Assembly: GCA_903850425.1 (NCBI GenBank) | Contig: CAINLR010000017.1 | Coordinates: 105,074 to 169,073 of the forward strand | DNA: 64,000 nt | Source of the DNA: an uncultured Verrucomicrobia subdivision 3 bacterium | GTDB taxonomy: Bacteria > Verrucomicrobiota > Verrucomicrobiia > Limisphaerales > UBA11358 | Reading direction: 5' to 3' | Shown here: positions 54,834 through 63,875 of the stretch, piece after piece | Numbering within the stretch: the first letter of the stretch is position 1 | Layout of the letters: every line of letters starts with the position of its first letter | Position numbers and translations under genes: made by a program | The notes under the pieces: model-generated | Told to the model about the DNA's origin: nothing | Seen by the model: only the letters and a program-made list of their open reading frames with translations | The model's database searches: none

Positions 54834-55973
54834 ATGATTTACTTCGATTACAACGCCACCGCGCCGGTGATGCGCGAGGCGCGCGAAGCCTGGCTGAACG
54901 TCACCGAGAAGATCGGCGGTAATCCGTCGTCCATGCACCAGGCCGGCACGCGTGCGAGCATCGCGCTGGCCGATGCGCGTGAACAGCTCGCGGCGTATCT
55001 CGGCTGTCATCCGCTGGACCTCATCTGGACCAGCGGCGCGACCGAGGCGAACAACATGGTCACGCACCATTGCGCCAAAACGCTCGGTGAAAAAGAGGAG
55101 ATTTGGATTTCGGCCATCGAGCACCCGTGCGTCCACGACTCCGCGAAACATTATTTCGGCAAACGCGCCAAATTAATTCCGGTCACGCGCGACGGCGTGG
55201 TGGACATGGACTGGATCACCAGCGAATTGGCCGATGCACGTCCCGGGCTCGTCAGCGTCATGGCGGCAAATAACGAGACCGGCGTCATCCAACCGTGGCG
55301 CGAAATCCATGCGATCTGCAAGGCCTACGAAGTTCCGTTCTTCACCGACGCCGTGCAATTCATCGGCAAAATGCCGTTGAAAGGCTTGGGCGAATGCGAT
55401 TACGTCAGCGGTGCCGCGCATAAATTCGGCGGCCCACGCGGCGTGGGCTTTTTGAAAATCCCTCATCGCAAAGCGATCACGCCGCTGCTTCACGGCGGCA
55501 AGCAGGAAGGCGGTCGCCGCGCAGGAACTGAAAACGTGGCGATCATCGCGGCGATGATGGCGGCGCTCGACGTGCGCGAGAAGCAGATTTCGCACAGCCA
55601 GCATTTGCTGCGCGGCGTGTGGCGCGACAATTTTGAACGCGAGTTGCTCCGCGCGTTGCCCGGCACGACCATCATTGGCGCGAACGTGCCGCGCTTGTGG
55701 AACACCGTTTCCGCGCTGATGCCCGAAGGCGACCGGCGGCATCAATGGGTCATTCGGCTCGACAAAGCGGGTTTTGCGGCCAGCACCGGCTCCGCTTGCA
55801 CGACCGGAAAGGAAGAACCGTCGCACGTCCTGGCGGCCATGGGCTACAAATCCGTCCACGCCCTGCGCGCCGTGCGTTTCAGCGCGGGCTGGGAAACGAA
55901 TGAAGCGGATTGGGAGGCGCTCGTCAAAGGCATCGTCAAAGTTCACGCAGAGATGCCTCACGCGAAAGCGTAA
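54834..55973 (+). CDS. Cysteine desulfurase (NifS/IscS-like)
   Basis: 379 aa from ATG 54834 (MIYFDYNATAPV). PLP-dependent enzyme that moves cysteine sulfur to an enzyme Cys. Markers: TSGATEANNM (about 66-75), MAANNETGVIQP (about 143), DAVQFIGK (about 172), the PLP Lys in SGAAHKFGGPRG (K197) and the sulfur-accepting Cys in STGSACTTGKEEPSHVL (C322). The insertion in the Cys loop is short, so it is a group I-like enzyme. No isc/suf scaffold gene is adjacent, so the acceptor (Fe-S, tRNA thiolation) is open. Confidence 0.93.
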   Translation: MIYFDYNATAPVMREAREAWLNVTEKIGGNPSSMHQAGTRASIALADAREQLAAYLGCHPLDLIWTSGATEANNMVTHHCAKTLGEKEEIWISAIEHPCVHDSAKHYFGKRAKLIPVTRDGVVDMDWITSELADARPGLVSVMAANNETGVIQPWREIHAICKAYEVPFFTDAVQFIGKMPLKGLGECDYVSGAAHKFGGPRGVGFLKIPHRKAITPLLHGGKQEGGRRAGTENVAIIAAMMAALDVREKQISHSQHLLRGVWRDNFERELLRALPGTTIIGANVPRLWNTVSALMPEGDRRHQWVIRLDKAGFAASTGSACTTGKEEPSHVLAAMGYKSVHALRAVRFSAGWETNEADWEALVKGIVKVHAEMPHAKA

Positions 55974-56045
55974 CATTCGCAGGAGACGACGTGCGGCGTC
56001 TCCAACTTTTTTAGTAAGAGTCTCGCCACCCCATCCTACAGAAAA

Positions 56046-56408
56046 TTATTCCCCGCGATAAACTGCCCGCGCCGTGCAAGTTTCTGCCACGACGATTTCC
56101 GTGAGCAAGGGCAGCTTGGGCTTCAGCTTTTTCCAGATCCACACCGCGACGACTTCGCTTGTGGGATTTTCCAGGCCGGGAATCTCGTTGAGATAATAAT
56201 GATCGAGTTTTTCCCAGATTGGCTTGAAGGCAGCGGAAATTTCGGCGTAATCCATCAGCCAGCCCAGCTTGGGATCGCACTCGCCGGCGACGACAACCTC
56301 AACACTGAAGCTGTGGCCGTGCAGCCGCCGGCACTTGTGCGCCTTTGGCAGCAGCGGCAGCAAATGCGCGGCCTCAAATTGAAACGATTTTCTTAATTCC
56401 ATTTTCAT
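56046..56408 (-). CDS. queD: 6-carboxytetrahydropterin synthase QueD-like
   Basis: 120 aa from ATG 56408 ([20 protein letters not shown]); ATG at 56402 is equally possible and the frame to 56429 is unlikely. The enzyme converts dihydroneopterin triphosphate to carboxytetrahydropterin in queuosine/7-deazaguanine synthesis. Markers: FEAAH (zinc His), [10 protein letters not shown] (catalytic Cys, two zinc His), [15 protein letters not shown] and NPTSE, then the catalytic Glu in [15 protein letters not shown]. No other que gene is nearby. It lies 57 bp after the lpxA stop on the same strand. Confidence 0.93.
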   Translation of the reverse strand: MKMELRKSFQFEAAHLLPLLPKAHKCRRLHGHSFSVEVVVAGECDPKLGWLMDYAEISAAFKPIWEKLDHYYLNEIPGLENPTSEVVAVWIWKKLKPKLPLLTEIVVAETCTARAVYRGE

Positions 56409-56465
56409 AAATTCAAATCGTTTAACCACGGATGGAATCGAACCCAGGCCCTGGCATCAGCCGGA

Positions 56466-57230
56466 TTACCTGGTAATCCCGCGTTCGCTGCTGCGGACGA
56501 ATTGGATGAGATGTTGGATTGCCGGCAGCGCGGGCAGGTCCGCTTCGATTCTGGTCAGCGCATTCGGAATGGTCAGCCCCTCGCGGAAGAGAATTTTGTA
56601 AGCCTGGCGCAACGCCGCCTGGGCCTCGCTGGAAAACCCATTCCGTTCCAAACCCACCTTGTTGATGGTGCGTGTCGCGGCCGGATTGCCATCAATAATC
56701 ATGAACGGCACCACGTCGGAAACCACTTTGGAGCAGCCGCCGATCATGGAATATTTTCCGACGCGGCAAAATTGATGCACGGCAGAAATGCTGATGATCG
56801 CATGGTCTTCCACCGTGACATGGCCAGCGAGCGTGGCGCAATTCGACATGATGATGTGATCGCCCAGGAGGCAATCGTGCGCGATGTGGCCATAAGCCAA
56901 AATGTGATTGTGCGAGCCAACGCGGGTCACTCCTCCATCACCGGTGGCGCTGTGGACCGTCACATATTCGCGAAAAGTGTTATGATCGCCGATCTCGGTG
57001 CGCGTGGTGCCGCCGTTCCATTTCAAATCCTGTGTCTTGAGTCCGATGCTCGCGAATGGAAAAATTTCATTCGCGCGCCCCAGCGAGGTGTGACCATCAA
57101 TGACAATGTGCGAATGCAGGCGGCAGCCGCCGCCGAGCGAGACGTGTTCGCCGATCACGCAGTAAGGCCCGATCTCGCAATTCGCGCCAACCTGCGCCGA
57201 CGGATGAATGATCGCCGTTGAATGAATCAT
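56466..57230 (-). CDS. lpxA: UDP-N-acetylglucosamine acyltransferase
   Basis: 254 aa from ATG 57230 (MIHSTAIIHPSAQVGANCEI), the usual start and length; a longer frame to 57380 is antisense-like and lies in the lpxC-fabZ gene. LpxA transfers the first hydroxyacyl chain in lipid A synthesis. Left-handed beta-helix hexapeptides run from about 4 to 185, with the catalytic His in YGHIAHDCLLGDH (His at about 122-125) and the PFMIIDGNPAATRTIN region, followed by a helical C-terminal domain. ATGA overlap with the lpxC-fabZ stop indicates coupling. Confidence 0.95.
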   Translation of the reverse strand: MIHSTAIIHPSAQVGANCEIGPYCVIGEHVSLGGGCRLHSHIVIDGHTSLGRANEIFPFASIGLKTQDLKWNGGTTRTEIGDHNTFREYVTVHSATGDGGVTRVGSHNHILAYGHIAHDCLLGDHIIMSNCATLAGHVTVEDHAIISISAVHQFCRVGKYSMIGGCSKVVSDVVPFMIIDGNPAATRTINKVGLERNGFSSEAQAALRQAYKILFREGLTIPNALTRIEADLPALPAIQHLIQFVRSSERGITR

Positions 57231-58558
57231 GCGTCGCGGAGCATAAAGGTGATTTCCGCCTCGCTGACAATCTCGCCATCCACCTTGCAGACGCCCTTGG
57301 CCTTGCCGATTTTGCCGCGCGCCTTGAGCAATTCGATCTCCATCACCAGCACATCGCCGGGCACAACCGGCTTGCGCCACTTCACATTGTTCGCCGCCAT
57401 GAAATATGCGACCTGGCTCGCCGCCTGGATGATTTTCAGCAGCAGCACGCCGGCGACCTGCGCCATTGCTTCGAGCTGCAACACGCCCGGCATGATCGGA
57501 TGCCCCGGAAAATGTCCCGCAAAATGCGGCTCGTTCATGGTCACGTTCTTGACCCCAACAATTTTCAAGCCGTCAATTTTCAAAATGCGGTCCACCAGCA
57601 GGAACGGCGGCCGATGGGGGAGCATCTTCATGATCTCCTCAATGTTCATCGCGCCATCCGCGGAAGCCAGCGGCTCGGGGACGGGGATCGCCGGCGGCGG
57701 CGCGAAGGTTTGCGCGGCGCGCACCGGCCGATTCACCTGCTCCATGATTTTCCGCGCCAGTTCGACATTGCCGGCGTGGCCCGGCCGCATCGCGACGATG
57801 TGGCCGCGCAGCGGTTTGCCGAGCAGCGACAAGTCGCCCACGATGTCGAGCATCTTGTGCCGCACAAATTCTTCCGGATAACGCAGCGGCTCCGTCGTCA
57901 GCACCGCGTCATCGCGGATCACCACGGCATTTTCCAGACTGCCACCTTTGATCAGCCCGTTTTTGATGAGGTATTCAATCTCCTCGTAAAAACAAAACGT
58001 CCGCGCGTGCGCCAGTTCCTTCTCCCACGTCGCCGGCGTAACCTCGGTGGAATAAAATTGGGTGAACCGTCCTTTCTTGTCCGCGCTGGTGCAAGTGATC
58101 TTGAAGCCGTCGTAAGGAAACAATGTCATCATCGTCTCGCCCATTTGCAATTCAATCGGCTCGGTCGGCGCGATGAATTCCCGCTTCTCGGACTGCGCCA
58201 CGATGCCCGCCGCCTGGATGATTTTACAAAATTCGCGCGAACTGCCATCGGCAATCGGCGGCTCGTTGGCGTCCAGCTCGACGATGGCGTTATCTATGCC
58301 GTAGCCCGCGAGCGCGGCGAGGACGTGCTCCACTGTGTGGATTTTGACGTTCCCTTTCGCGAGCGTCGTGGAACGATTCGTCTCCGAAACGTTTTCCACG
58401 CGCGCCTCGATTTCCGGTTTGCCTTCCAGATCCACGCGTCGAAACCGCACGCCGCTGTTGGCCGGCGCGGGCAGCATCGTCATGTTGACCCGGTTCCCGC
58501 TGTGCAGGCCGATACCGGAAAAACTGGCGGAACGATTGAGAGTTTGCTGAGTCAGCAC
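57227..58558 (-). CDS. lpxC-fabZ: Bifunctional LpxC-FabZ fusion
   Basis: 443 aa from GTG 58558 (MLTQQTLNRSASFSGIGLHS). Upstream frame to 58780 is unsupported. Residues 1-285 are LpxC, the zinc UDP-3-O-acyl-GlcNAc deacetylase: HTVEHVLAAL and RHKMLDIVGDLSLLG carry the zinc His/His/Asp. Residues about 300-443 are FabZ, the 3-hydroxyacyl-ACP dehydratase: LPHRPPFLLVDRI and the catalytic loop HFAGHFPGHPIMPGVLQLEA, then MAQ. The same fusion occurs in Bacteroidetes and the PVC group. It is coupled to lpxA, linking fatty acid and lipid A synthesis. Confidence 0.95.
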   Translation of the reverse strand: MLTQQTLNRSASFSGIGLHSGNRVNMTMLPAPANSGVRFRRVDLEGKPEIEARVENVSETNRSTTLAKGNVKIHTVEHVLAALAGYGIDNAIVELDANEPPIADGSSREFCKIIQAAGIVAQSEKREFIAPTEPIELQMGETMMTLFPYDGFKITCTSADKKGRFTQFYSTEVTPATWEKELAHARTFCFYEEIEYLIKNGLIKGGSLENAVVIRDDAVLTTEPLRYPEEFVRHKMLDIVGDLSLLGKPLRGHIVAMRPGHAGNVELARKIMEQVNRPVRAAQTFAPPPAIPVPEPLASADGAMNIEEIMKMLPHRPPFLLVDRILKIDGLKIVGVKNVTMNEPHFAGHFPGHPIMPGVLQLEAMAQVAGVLLLKIIQAASQVAYFMAANNVKWRKPVVPGDVLVMEIELLKARGKIGKAKGVCKVDGEIVSEAEITFMLRDA

Positions 58559-58776
58559 GCGCAGATTAGACAAAACACCGGCGCGGATGGCAAGCCGGCA
58601 ATCATCCTCAAGCCTGCGGTTGAATGACCCCAAATAATCACAAACAGCGCGATAACATTGTTGGGATTGACGGGATTGAAAGCGGCGGGCGCTGCCCGTT
58701 TTGAGACAAAGCAAATCGGGTCGCATTTTGTGGTAATTGACCTTCGGACGAATGAGAACCGGCTGCCCCGGTTCCG

Positions 58777-59736
58777 TCACAAACTGGCAATGGGTGTTTT
58801 CAATTTCTCCAGTTCCAATCCTTCCCGGTGTAGAATCATTGCCTCCACCTTCGGCACATACATCTGCGTCTCCGCCGGCAGATGCGGCGCGATGCGCTCG
58901 TAACTTTTCGACTGATAGCGCTGCAACAAGCGCGACACCGTGCCCGCGCCAGAATTGTAAGCTGCCACCGCCAATCGCCAGTCCCCGAACTGCTCGTGCA
59001 ACTGTCGCAAATACTTCGCCGCTGCGTGCGCCGCCGGTTCCGGCTGCTGCCGCTGGTCAAACGGAAACAAACTCAAGCCCAGCCCCTTCGCCGTCGCCGG
59101 CATGAGTTGAAACATGCCCACCGCGCCGACCGGACTCCGCGCGCGCGCATCGAAACCGGATTCCACTTCCGCCAGCCATACCAACGCGGACGGCACGCCT
59201 TCGCCCGCGAAAATCGTTTTCAGTTTCGGCACGAAGGGAACCGCCGCTTTCGGCCACGGGCACGTCGAAACCGTCTTGGTCCAAATCCTCTGTTCCGCCT
59301 TGAACGTAGGATTCGGCAAAGGCGGCACCGGCTTGCCCGGTTCCGGTTTGGGTGGGGGCGTGCTGGCTTTCAATTCCTCCGCCACCTCAAAATAATCCAG
59401 CCGCGACCGCAGCCACGCCGCGTAAGGACGCGTCTCCTCATGCGCGTCCAACAACGGCAGAATGGTGTTCGCCGCATCTTTCAACTGCGCCACGTCCAGG
59501 ACATAATCGCCCTGGAGATACGCTTGGAAGTGATTGAGAAAATCCTCGACTTTCGTGCGGTCCACCTGCTGTAACGCGCGCAACACCTCCTCGTCCAGAT
59601 TCTCCTGCGCGAATTGCTGCACGGTATTCACCACCTCGCCCAAGTCCACGTCCTCCAACTGCGCCGGCACCAGCCAGATGCTGGCGAACAAGCTGATAAT
59701 GGCCACGCGAATTTTCACAGCGGAAGAATAGTCCAT
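58777..59736 (-). CDS. Secreted lytic transglycosylase (SLT type)
   Basis: 319 aa. Signal-like N-terminus (VAIISLFASIWLVPAQ). A helical region (about 20-160) is followed by a proline linker (PPPKPEPGKPVPPLP). The catalytic SLT domain (about 175-300) has LAEVESGFDARARSPVGAVG (catalytic Glu in ESGF), MFQLMPATAKGLGL, then LAVAAYNSGAGTV and a late Y. It would cleave peptidoglycan glycan strands in the periplasm. Start ATG 59736. No partner gene in the same operon is evident. Confidence 0.92.
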   Translation of the reverse strand: MDYSSAVKIRVAIISLFASIWLVPAQLEDVDLGEVVNTVQQFAQENLDEEVLRALQQVDRTKVEDFLNHFQAYLQGDYVLDVAQLKDAANTILPLLDAHEETRPYAAWLRSRLDYFEVAEELKASTPPPKPEPGKPVPPLPNPTFKAEQRIWTKTVSTCPWPKAAVPFVPKLKTIFAGEGVPSALVWLAEVESGFDARARSPVGAVGMFQLMPATAKGLGLSLFPFDQRQQPEPAAHAAAKYLRQLHEQFGDWRLAVAAYNSGAGTVSRLLQRYQSKSYERIAPHLPAETQMYVPKVEAMILHREGLELEKLKTPIASL

Positions 59737-59822
59737 TCCGGCGGCAGTTCAAACACGGGAAAACAGGTGCGTCTGGCTTTTCCATCACAGCTTGGTGCCG
59801 TTGCTTGCCGCTGCTGGAAAAA

Positions 59823-59915
59823 GCGCCAGAGGGCTGGCGCAGTCCAAGACGCTACGCGTTGTTCAAGCACCATCGTGAGCGCGAAGCGTCCGGGACTGCG
59901 CCAGCCCTCTGGCGC
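59823..59915. repeat. 93-bp near-perfect palindrome (MITE-like)
   Basis: Perfect 23-bp arms: GCGCCAGAGGGCTGGCGCAG-TCC (59823-59845) and its complement (59893-59915). Inside them a second pair, GACGCTACGCG and CGCGAAGCGTC, pairs at 10 of 11 positions. Together they could form one long, interrupted stem with a loop of about 20 nt. It lies between two divergent genes. Confidence 0.75.
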
Positions 59916-60006
59916 CTTGTGTGCGCAATCGGTCAATGAGATCGCGCCGCCTTCTCCTAACCGAATTGCCGCTTGCCCGTCGCGTGTCGTCGTTTAACCT
60001 ATCGCG

Positions 60007-60828
60007 GTGAATTGGTTCACCGACCGACATTGTTTTCTGCTCGCCGTAATGTTTTATGGCTTGAGCACCATTTACTCCGTTTTCCTCTGGCGCAAAGGAT
60101 TTCGCCGGGACGATTGGGTGAATTATCTCCTGATCGCCGGCGGCGTGGCGCTGCACACGCTGGCCATGACCAAGCGGGGTCTGACGCTGCAAAGTTGCCC
60201 CGTCAACAACCTCTACGAAGCCACCACCTTTCTGCTCTGGGCGCTCGGACTCGCGAGCTTGGTTTACTCGCTGCTGCCCCGCTTCAAATTTCTGGCCGCG
60301 TTCACGGCACCGGTGCTGTTCACCATCGGCGTGTTCGCGCTGATGCCCTCGCTCGATCCGCCGCACGGACCCAAGCCGGAGTTCTCCGGCGCGCTGCGCA
60401 GCCTGCATGCGGCCACCAGCCTGCAAGCCTATGGCGCTTTCGGCCTCGCGGCCGTGGCGGCGGGCATGCTCCTGATGCAGCGCCACGATCTAAAATTCAA
60501 CAAGCTCCGGGCCATGCTGTCGTTGTTGCCCTCGATGCAGCGGCTTGAACTCATCACCTTCCGTTTGGTGGCGGCGGGTTTCGGGCTGCTCACCATTGGC
60601 CTGATCGCCGGCCAGCAACTGCCGCGACCGGAGGGCAAACCCTATTTCTCGGACACCAAAGTCATCTGGTCCGCGCTGCTCTGGCTGGTCTATCTGGAAT
60701 CGCTCATGGCGTATAAATTTTTTGGCCGCTCCAGCCGCCGCTTCGCGCTCGTCACAATCATTGCGTTCGCCGTTTTGCTGCTGACGTTCTGGATCACGAA
60801 TCTGAATTCGCCCATGCACCAACCATGA
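60007..60828 (+). CDS. CcsA/HemX-like membrane protein
   Basis: 273 aa from GTG 60007. Eight hydrophobic segments (for example FLLAVMFYGLSTIYSVFLWR and ALLWLVYLESLMAYKFFG). PVNNLYEATTFLLWAL matches the conserved loop of the cytochrome c assembly family that comes before the heme-handling WWD region. A strict WWD motif is not seen, so it fits the HemX-like subgroup, often found beside hemA. A role in heme delivery or in controlling HemA level is inferred. It lies 91 bp before hemA on the same strand. Confidence 0.85.
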   Translation: MNWFTDRHCFLLAVMFYGLSTIYSVFLWRKGFRRDDWVNYLLIAGGVALHTLAMTKRGLTLQSCPVNNLYEATTFLLWALGLASLVYSLLPRFKFLAAFTAPVLFTIGVFALMPSLDPPHGPKPEFSGALRSLHAATSLQAYGAFGLAAVAAGMLLMQRHDLKFNKLRAMLSLLPSMQRLELITFRLVAAGFGLLTIGLIAGQQLPRPEGKPYFSDTKVIWSALLWLVYLESLMAYKFFGRSSRRFALVTIIAFAVLLLTFWITNLNSPMHQP

Positions 60829-60919
60829 AAACGATCCTTCCGGCGGCGCGTGACGCGTGGCGCGTGGCGCGATGCCGCTTCGTCCGCCCATTAATGTCCT
60901 TGCCTGCCACCTGTCTCGC

Positions 60920-61945
60920 ATGAGCGTCGTTGTTATTGGTTTGAGCCACCGTTCGTCGCCGGTCGCCTTGCGCGAACGCTTCGCCTTTGCCGGCGAGACC
61001 ATTCCCCACGCGCTTGCATCATTGCGCGCGAGCCTGGCCACCGAAGCCGTTATTCTTTCCACCTGCAACCGCGTGGAGGTCTATGCCGTCACCACCCTCG
61101 CGCCCGAAGCAGCGGTGGCGGAGTTGAAAAAATTCCTCCTCGCGCATCATGCCTACGACGGCGCGCTCGGGGATGAACTCTACGCCTTCGCCGAGCCGCA
61201 CAGCTTGCATCACCTCTTCAAAGTCGCCAGCGGACTCGACTCCATGGTCATCGGCGAGACGGAAATTTTCGGGCAACTCAAGGCTGCCTACGAACTCGCC
61301 TTCACCCACAAACACACCGGTGCCCGCTTGAACAAAGCCTTTCAGCGCGCCTTCAATGTGGCCAAACACATCCGCACCGAGACCAACATCCAGCGCGGCA
61401 GCGTGTCCGTGATGTCCGCCGCCGTGGAACTCGCCGAGAAAATTTTTAGCTCGCTTGCCGAACACGAAGTCCTCGTCATCGGGGCCGGCGAGACGAGCGA
61501 GAAGACGGCGCGGGCCCTGCTCTCGCGCGGCGCGCGCGGCGTCGTCGTGACCAATCGTTCCCCCGAACGCGCCACCGCCCTCGCCGCCGAACTCGGCGGG
61601 CGCGCGGTGCCGTTCGCGCAATGGCCCGATGAGTTTGTGCAGATTGACATCGCCATCAGCAGCACCGCCGCGCGCGACCATATCCTCGACCGCGCCACGC
61701 TCGAACCCTTGATGAAGCGGCGCAAACATCGGCCGCTGCTGCTCATAGACATCGCCGTGCCGCGCGACATAGACCCGGCCGTCAGCGAGCTCGACAACGT
61801 TTATCTCTACAACGTGGATGACCTGCAAAGCATCGCCACCGAGTATCTCAACCTGCGCAAAGAAGAAGTCGCCCGCTGCGAGAAGATCATCGGCGAGAAA
61901 GTGGCGGCGCTGCTGGAGGCGAACAAGTATGCCGCTGCCAGATAG
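60920..61945 (+). CDS. hemA: Glutamyl-tRNA reductase, short C-terminus
   Basis: 341 aa from ATG 60920 (MSVVVIGLSHRSSPVALRER); the frame to 60857 has no conserved extension. NADPH-dependent reduction of Glu-tRNA to glutamate-1-semialdehyde. Markers: STCNRVEVYAV (nucleophile C49), ASGLDSMVIGETEIFGQLK, LVIGAGETSEKTARALLSRG and DIAVPRDIDPAV. It ends soon after NLRKEEVARCEKIIGEKVAA, so the C-terminal dimerisation helix bundle of normal HemA (about 410-460 aa) is mostly missing. It lies 8 bp before the convergent GH5 stop. Either a naturally short lineage variant or a truncation. Confidence 0.92.
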   Translation: MSVVVIGLSHRSSPVALRERFAFAGETIPHALASLRASLATEAVILSTCNRVEVYAVTTLAPEAAVAELKKFLLAHHAYDGALGDELYAFAEPHSLHHLFKVASGLDSMVIGETEIFGQLKAAYELAFTHKHTGARLNKAFQRAFNVAKHIRTETNIQRGSVSVMSAAVELAEKIFSSLAEHEVLVIGAGETSEKTARALLSRGARGVVVTNRSPERATALAAELGGRAVPFAQWPDEFVQIDIAISSTAARDHILDRATLEPLMKRRKHRPLLLIDIAVPRDIDPAVSELDNVYLYNVDDLQSIATEYLNLRKEEVARCEKIIGEKVAALLEANKYAAAR

Positions 61946-61953
61946 GCTTTAGC

Positions 61954-63675
61954 TCAGCGAACCATTCCGGGAGGCGTCCCTGATTCGGCCGGCCTTAATT
62001 CAATCCAATCCAAATCAACCGCGCCATGGGTCGCCAGAAACTTGAGACGGTTCGCGCCTCGGTTCAGGGTGATCGCCTCCAGTTTGATTTCCTGCCAGGT
62101 ATTCGGTTGGAGGGTCAGCCTCCGGACTTGGTTGCCAGAAATCAGTTGGGCCTCGGCCGGTGCGTCCGTTGCCTGGGCCTTGATGGTTACTTGGTAGTCT
62201 TTGAGGGAATCGCTGGCGACATCATAGGCGGTCCATTCTTCCGCGTTTAATGAAACATACTGGGCAGACTCCTTTGAGCGCGCCGTCGCGCGCGCGCTGA
62301 TAGTGACGGGTTCGGCGAGACGATAGAACTTAGAGAGCTGATTGGTGTCGCGGACGAAGTAGGATTGATTCACTCCCTCCCGACCATAGTTCTCACCTTC
62401 GACACGCACGGGCGCACGGCGCAACATCGCATTCACGACATCTGGAAAAAAGACGCAGTTCGCCAGTCGAATATTAATGAGCAATTCGTCCAGTGCCTGC
62501 TGGGCGATTTCAGGCGTAGGTTTCTCCCGGCCGCGCGAATAGGCAGCCACTGCCGCCCACTGGGCGGGGAGCTTTATGGAGTAAGGTGTGTTTCGGGTAT
62601 CCATCTTTTTCCATGGCCAGAATGACCAACCAATATTGTTGGCTTCGAAGTATTCGGTTGTTGCCCAGTAAATGGTGCTGTCTTTCTCCCCGGTTTCACC
62701 GACCCATACTGGGGCGTTGAAGCGGCTACGGTAGTTCAGATAGGACTGAATGCTCTTCACGACCGGAGGATTGTCCCAGCAATAATAGTGGAATTGATAC
62801 ACGAGGTTTTGGTCGAACGGCTTTGAGAACACCGACCAATCATTCGCCCAATCCACGCCTTCCAGGATGATCAGGTGTTTTGCGTCTATCTCCCGGATCG
62901 CCTTCGTGACCCTTTGATAGAGCGGCTCCAACGCCGCCTTGAACTTCCTGGCCGCGCCCGTCCGTGCCGGAAGCGGCTCGTTCAATAGGTCATAACCGGC
63001 GACCGTCGGTTCGTCTTTGTAACGCCGCGCCAGCGCCTGCCACAAGCCGACCAACTGATCCTGATACTTTGGCTCCATGAAAAGCAGGGGCTGGTCGTTG
63101 GCGCTATCGTCTATGTTTTGCCCCGTCTGACCGCCGGGCGCTCCGTGCAAATCTAGGATCACATAGATGCCGTGAGCTTTGCTCCATGTCACCAAGTTAT
63201 CTAGCAACAAGAAACCTTCTTCCCTGCCGGTGACCGTTCCAGATGCGGATAGGAAGAGTCGTGAATTGAGTGCCGGGCGGACGGAATTATAGCCCAGCTT
63301 GGCGATGCGCTGGATGTCGGCTTCGGCAATGTAATGCTGGCGATACTCGGACCAGAATTGCTTTCCCTTTTCCGGCCCGATCAAATCGTCCACGAGCGTT
63401 TCGATTTTGCGCGGGCGATCGCCCTGGCCGCCAAATTTCCACATGTAACCTTCCGGCAGCATCCAGTTCCCCAAGCCGACGCCGCGGAGCAGGATCTTTT
63501 CACCTTGCTCGTTGACGATGTCCTGGCCTTGCGCATGGAGGAAGGAGGTGGCGGCAGCCGCGCGCAAGGAAAGCGCTGCGAGCCCTACCAACGCAGCGGT
63601 CAAACAAGTAATGAACCGTAATCCCTGGGTGCGGTAGCGCGATGTTTCATTGTAGCCAACGCTTCTCAATGTCAT
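61954..63675 (-). CDS. Secreted glycoside hydrolase family 5 enzyme
   Basis: 573 aa. The N-terminal signal (FITCLTAALVGLAALSLRAA) precedes a TIM barrel of GH5 type (about 45-390): GVGLGNWM, the conserved Arg in YNSVRPAL, HGAPGG, acid/base Glu in LLNEPLP (E233) and nucleophile Glu in WVGETGE (E327). The C-terminal about 150 residues are a beta domain (RVEGENYGREGVNQSYFVRD, LPNTWQEIKLEAI) like CBM6/35. It should act on beta-glucan or a related beta-linked polymer outside the cell. Convergent with hemA. Confidence 0.92.
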   Translation of the reverse strand: MTLRSVGYNETSRYRTQGLRFITCLTAALVGLAALSLRAAAATSFLHAQGQDIVNEQGEKILLRGVGLGNWMLPEGYMWKFGGQGDRPRKIETLVDDLIGPEKGKQFWSEYRQHYIAEADIQRIAKLGYNSVRPALNSRLFLSASGTVTGREEGFLLLDNLVTWSKAHGIYVILDLHGAPGGQTGQNIDDSANDQPLLFMEPKYQDQLVGLWQALARRYKDEPTVAGYDLLNEPLPARTGAARKFKAALEPLYQRVTKAIREIDAKHLIILEGVDWANDWSVFSKPFDQNLVYQFHYYCWDNPPVVKSIQSYLNYRSRFNAPVWVGETGEKDSTIYWATTEYFEANNIGWSFWPWKKMDTRNTPYSIKLPAQWAAVAAYSRGREKPTPEIAQQALDELLINIRLANCVFFPDVVNAMLRRAPVRVEGENYGREGVNQSYFVRDTNQLSKFYRLAEPVTISARATARSKESAQYVSLNAEEWTAYDVASDSLKDYQVTIKAQATDAPAEAQLISGNQVRRLTLQPNTWQEIKLEAITLNRGANRLKFLATHGAVDLDWIELRPAESGTPPGMVR

Positions 63676-63875
63676 GGATCAAATGCTTGCAGTTCTGCGC
63701 AGGAAGAAAAGTTTTGTTTTGGACTATCGCCGCCGGCCGGCACGCCGAGGACGCGCACGGCCAGCGCCGTTACCGGACTCGCCGCCCACCCATCCGGTCT
63801 GATGCACGCGATCGGGAATCTGGAATTAAGGCTCCCAGCGCTTCGAAAACCCGGGACTCTCTAGTGTAGTGTCCT
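63676..63875. other. Intergenic region before the transposase remnant
   Basis: 200 bp with no supported gene. It ends next to the transposase stop at 63876. Confidence 0.4.

Noticed and set aside
56425..56480. tRNA-like sequence (GGGTTCGATTCC on the minus strand)
   Set aside because: Only the T-loop looks right. The T-stem has three mismatches and no D-arm, anticodon stem or acceptor stem can be formed; it follows directly after the lpxA stop.
57218..58627. 469-codon plus-strand frame
   Set aside because: Antisense to lpxC-fabZ, which has all catalytic motifs.
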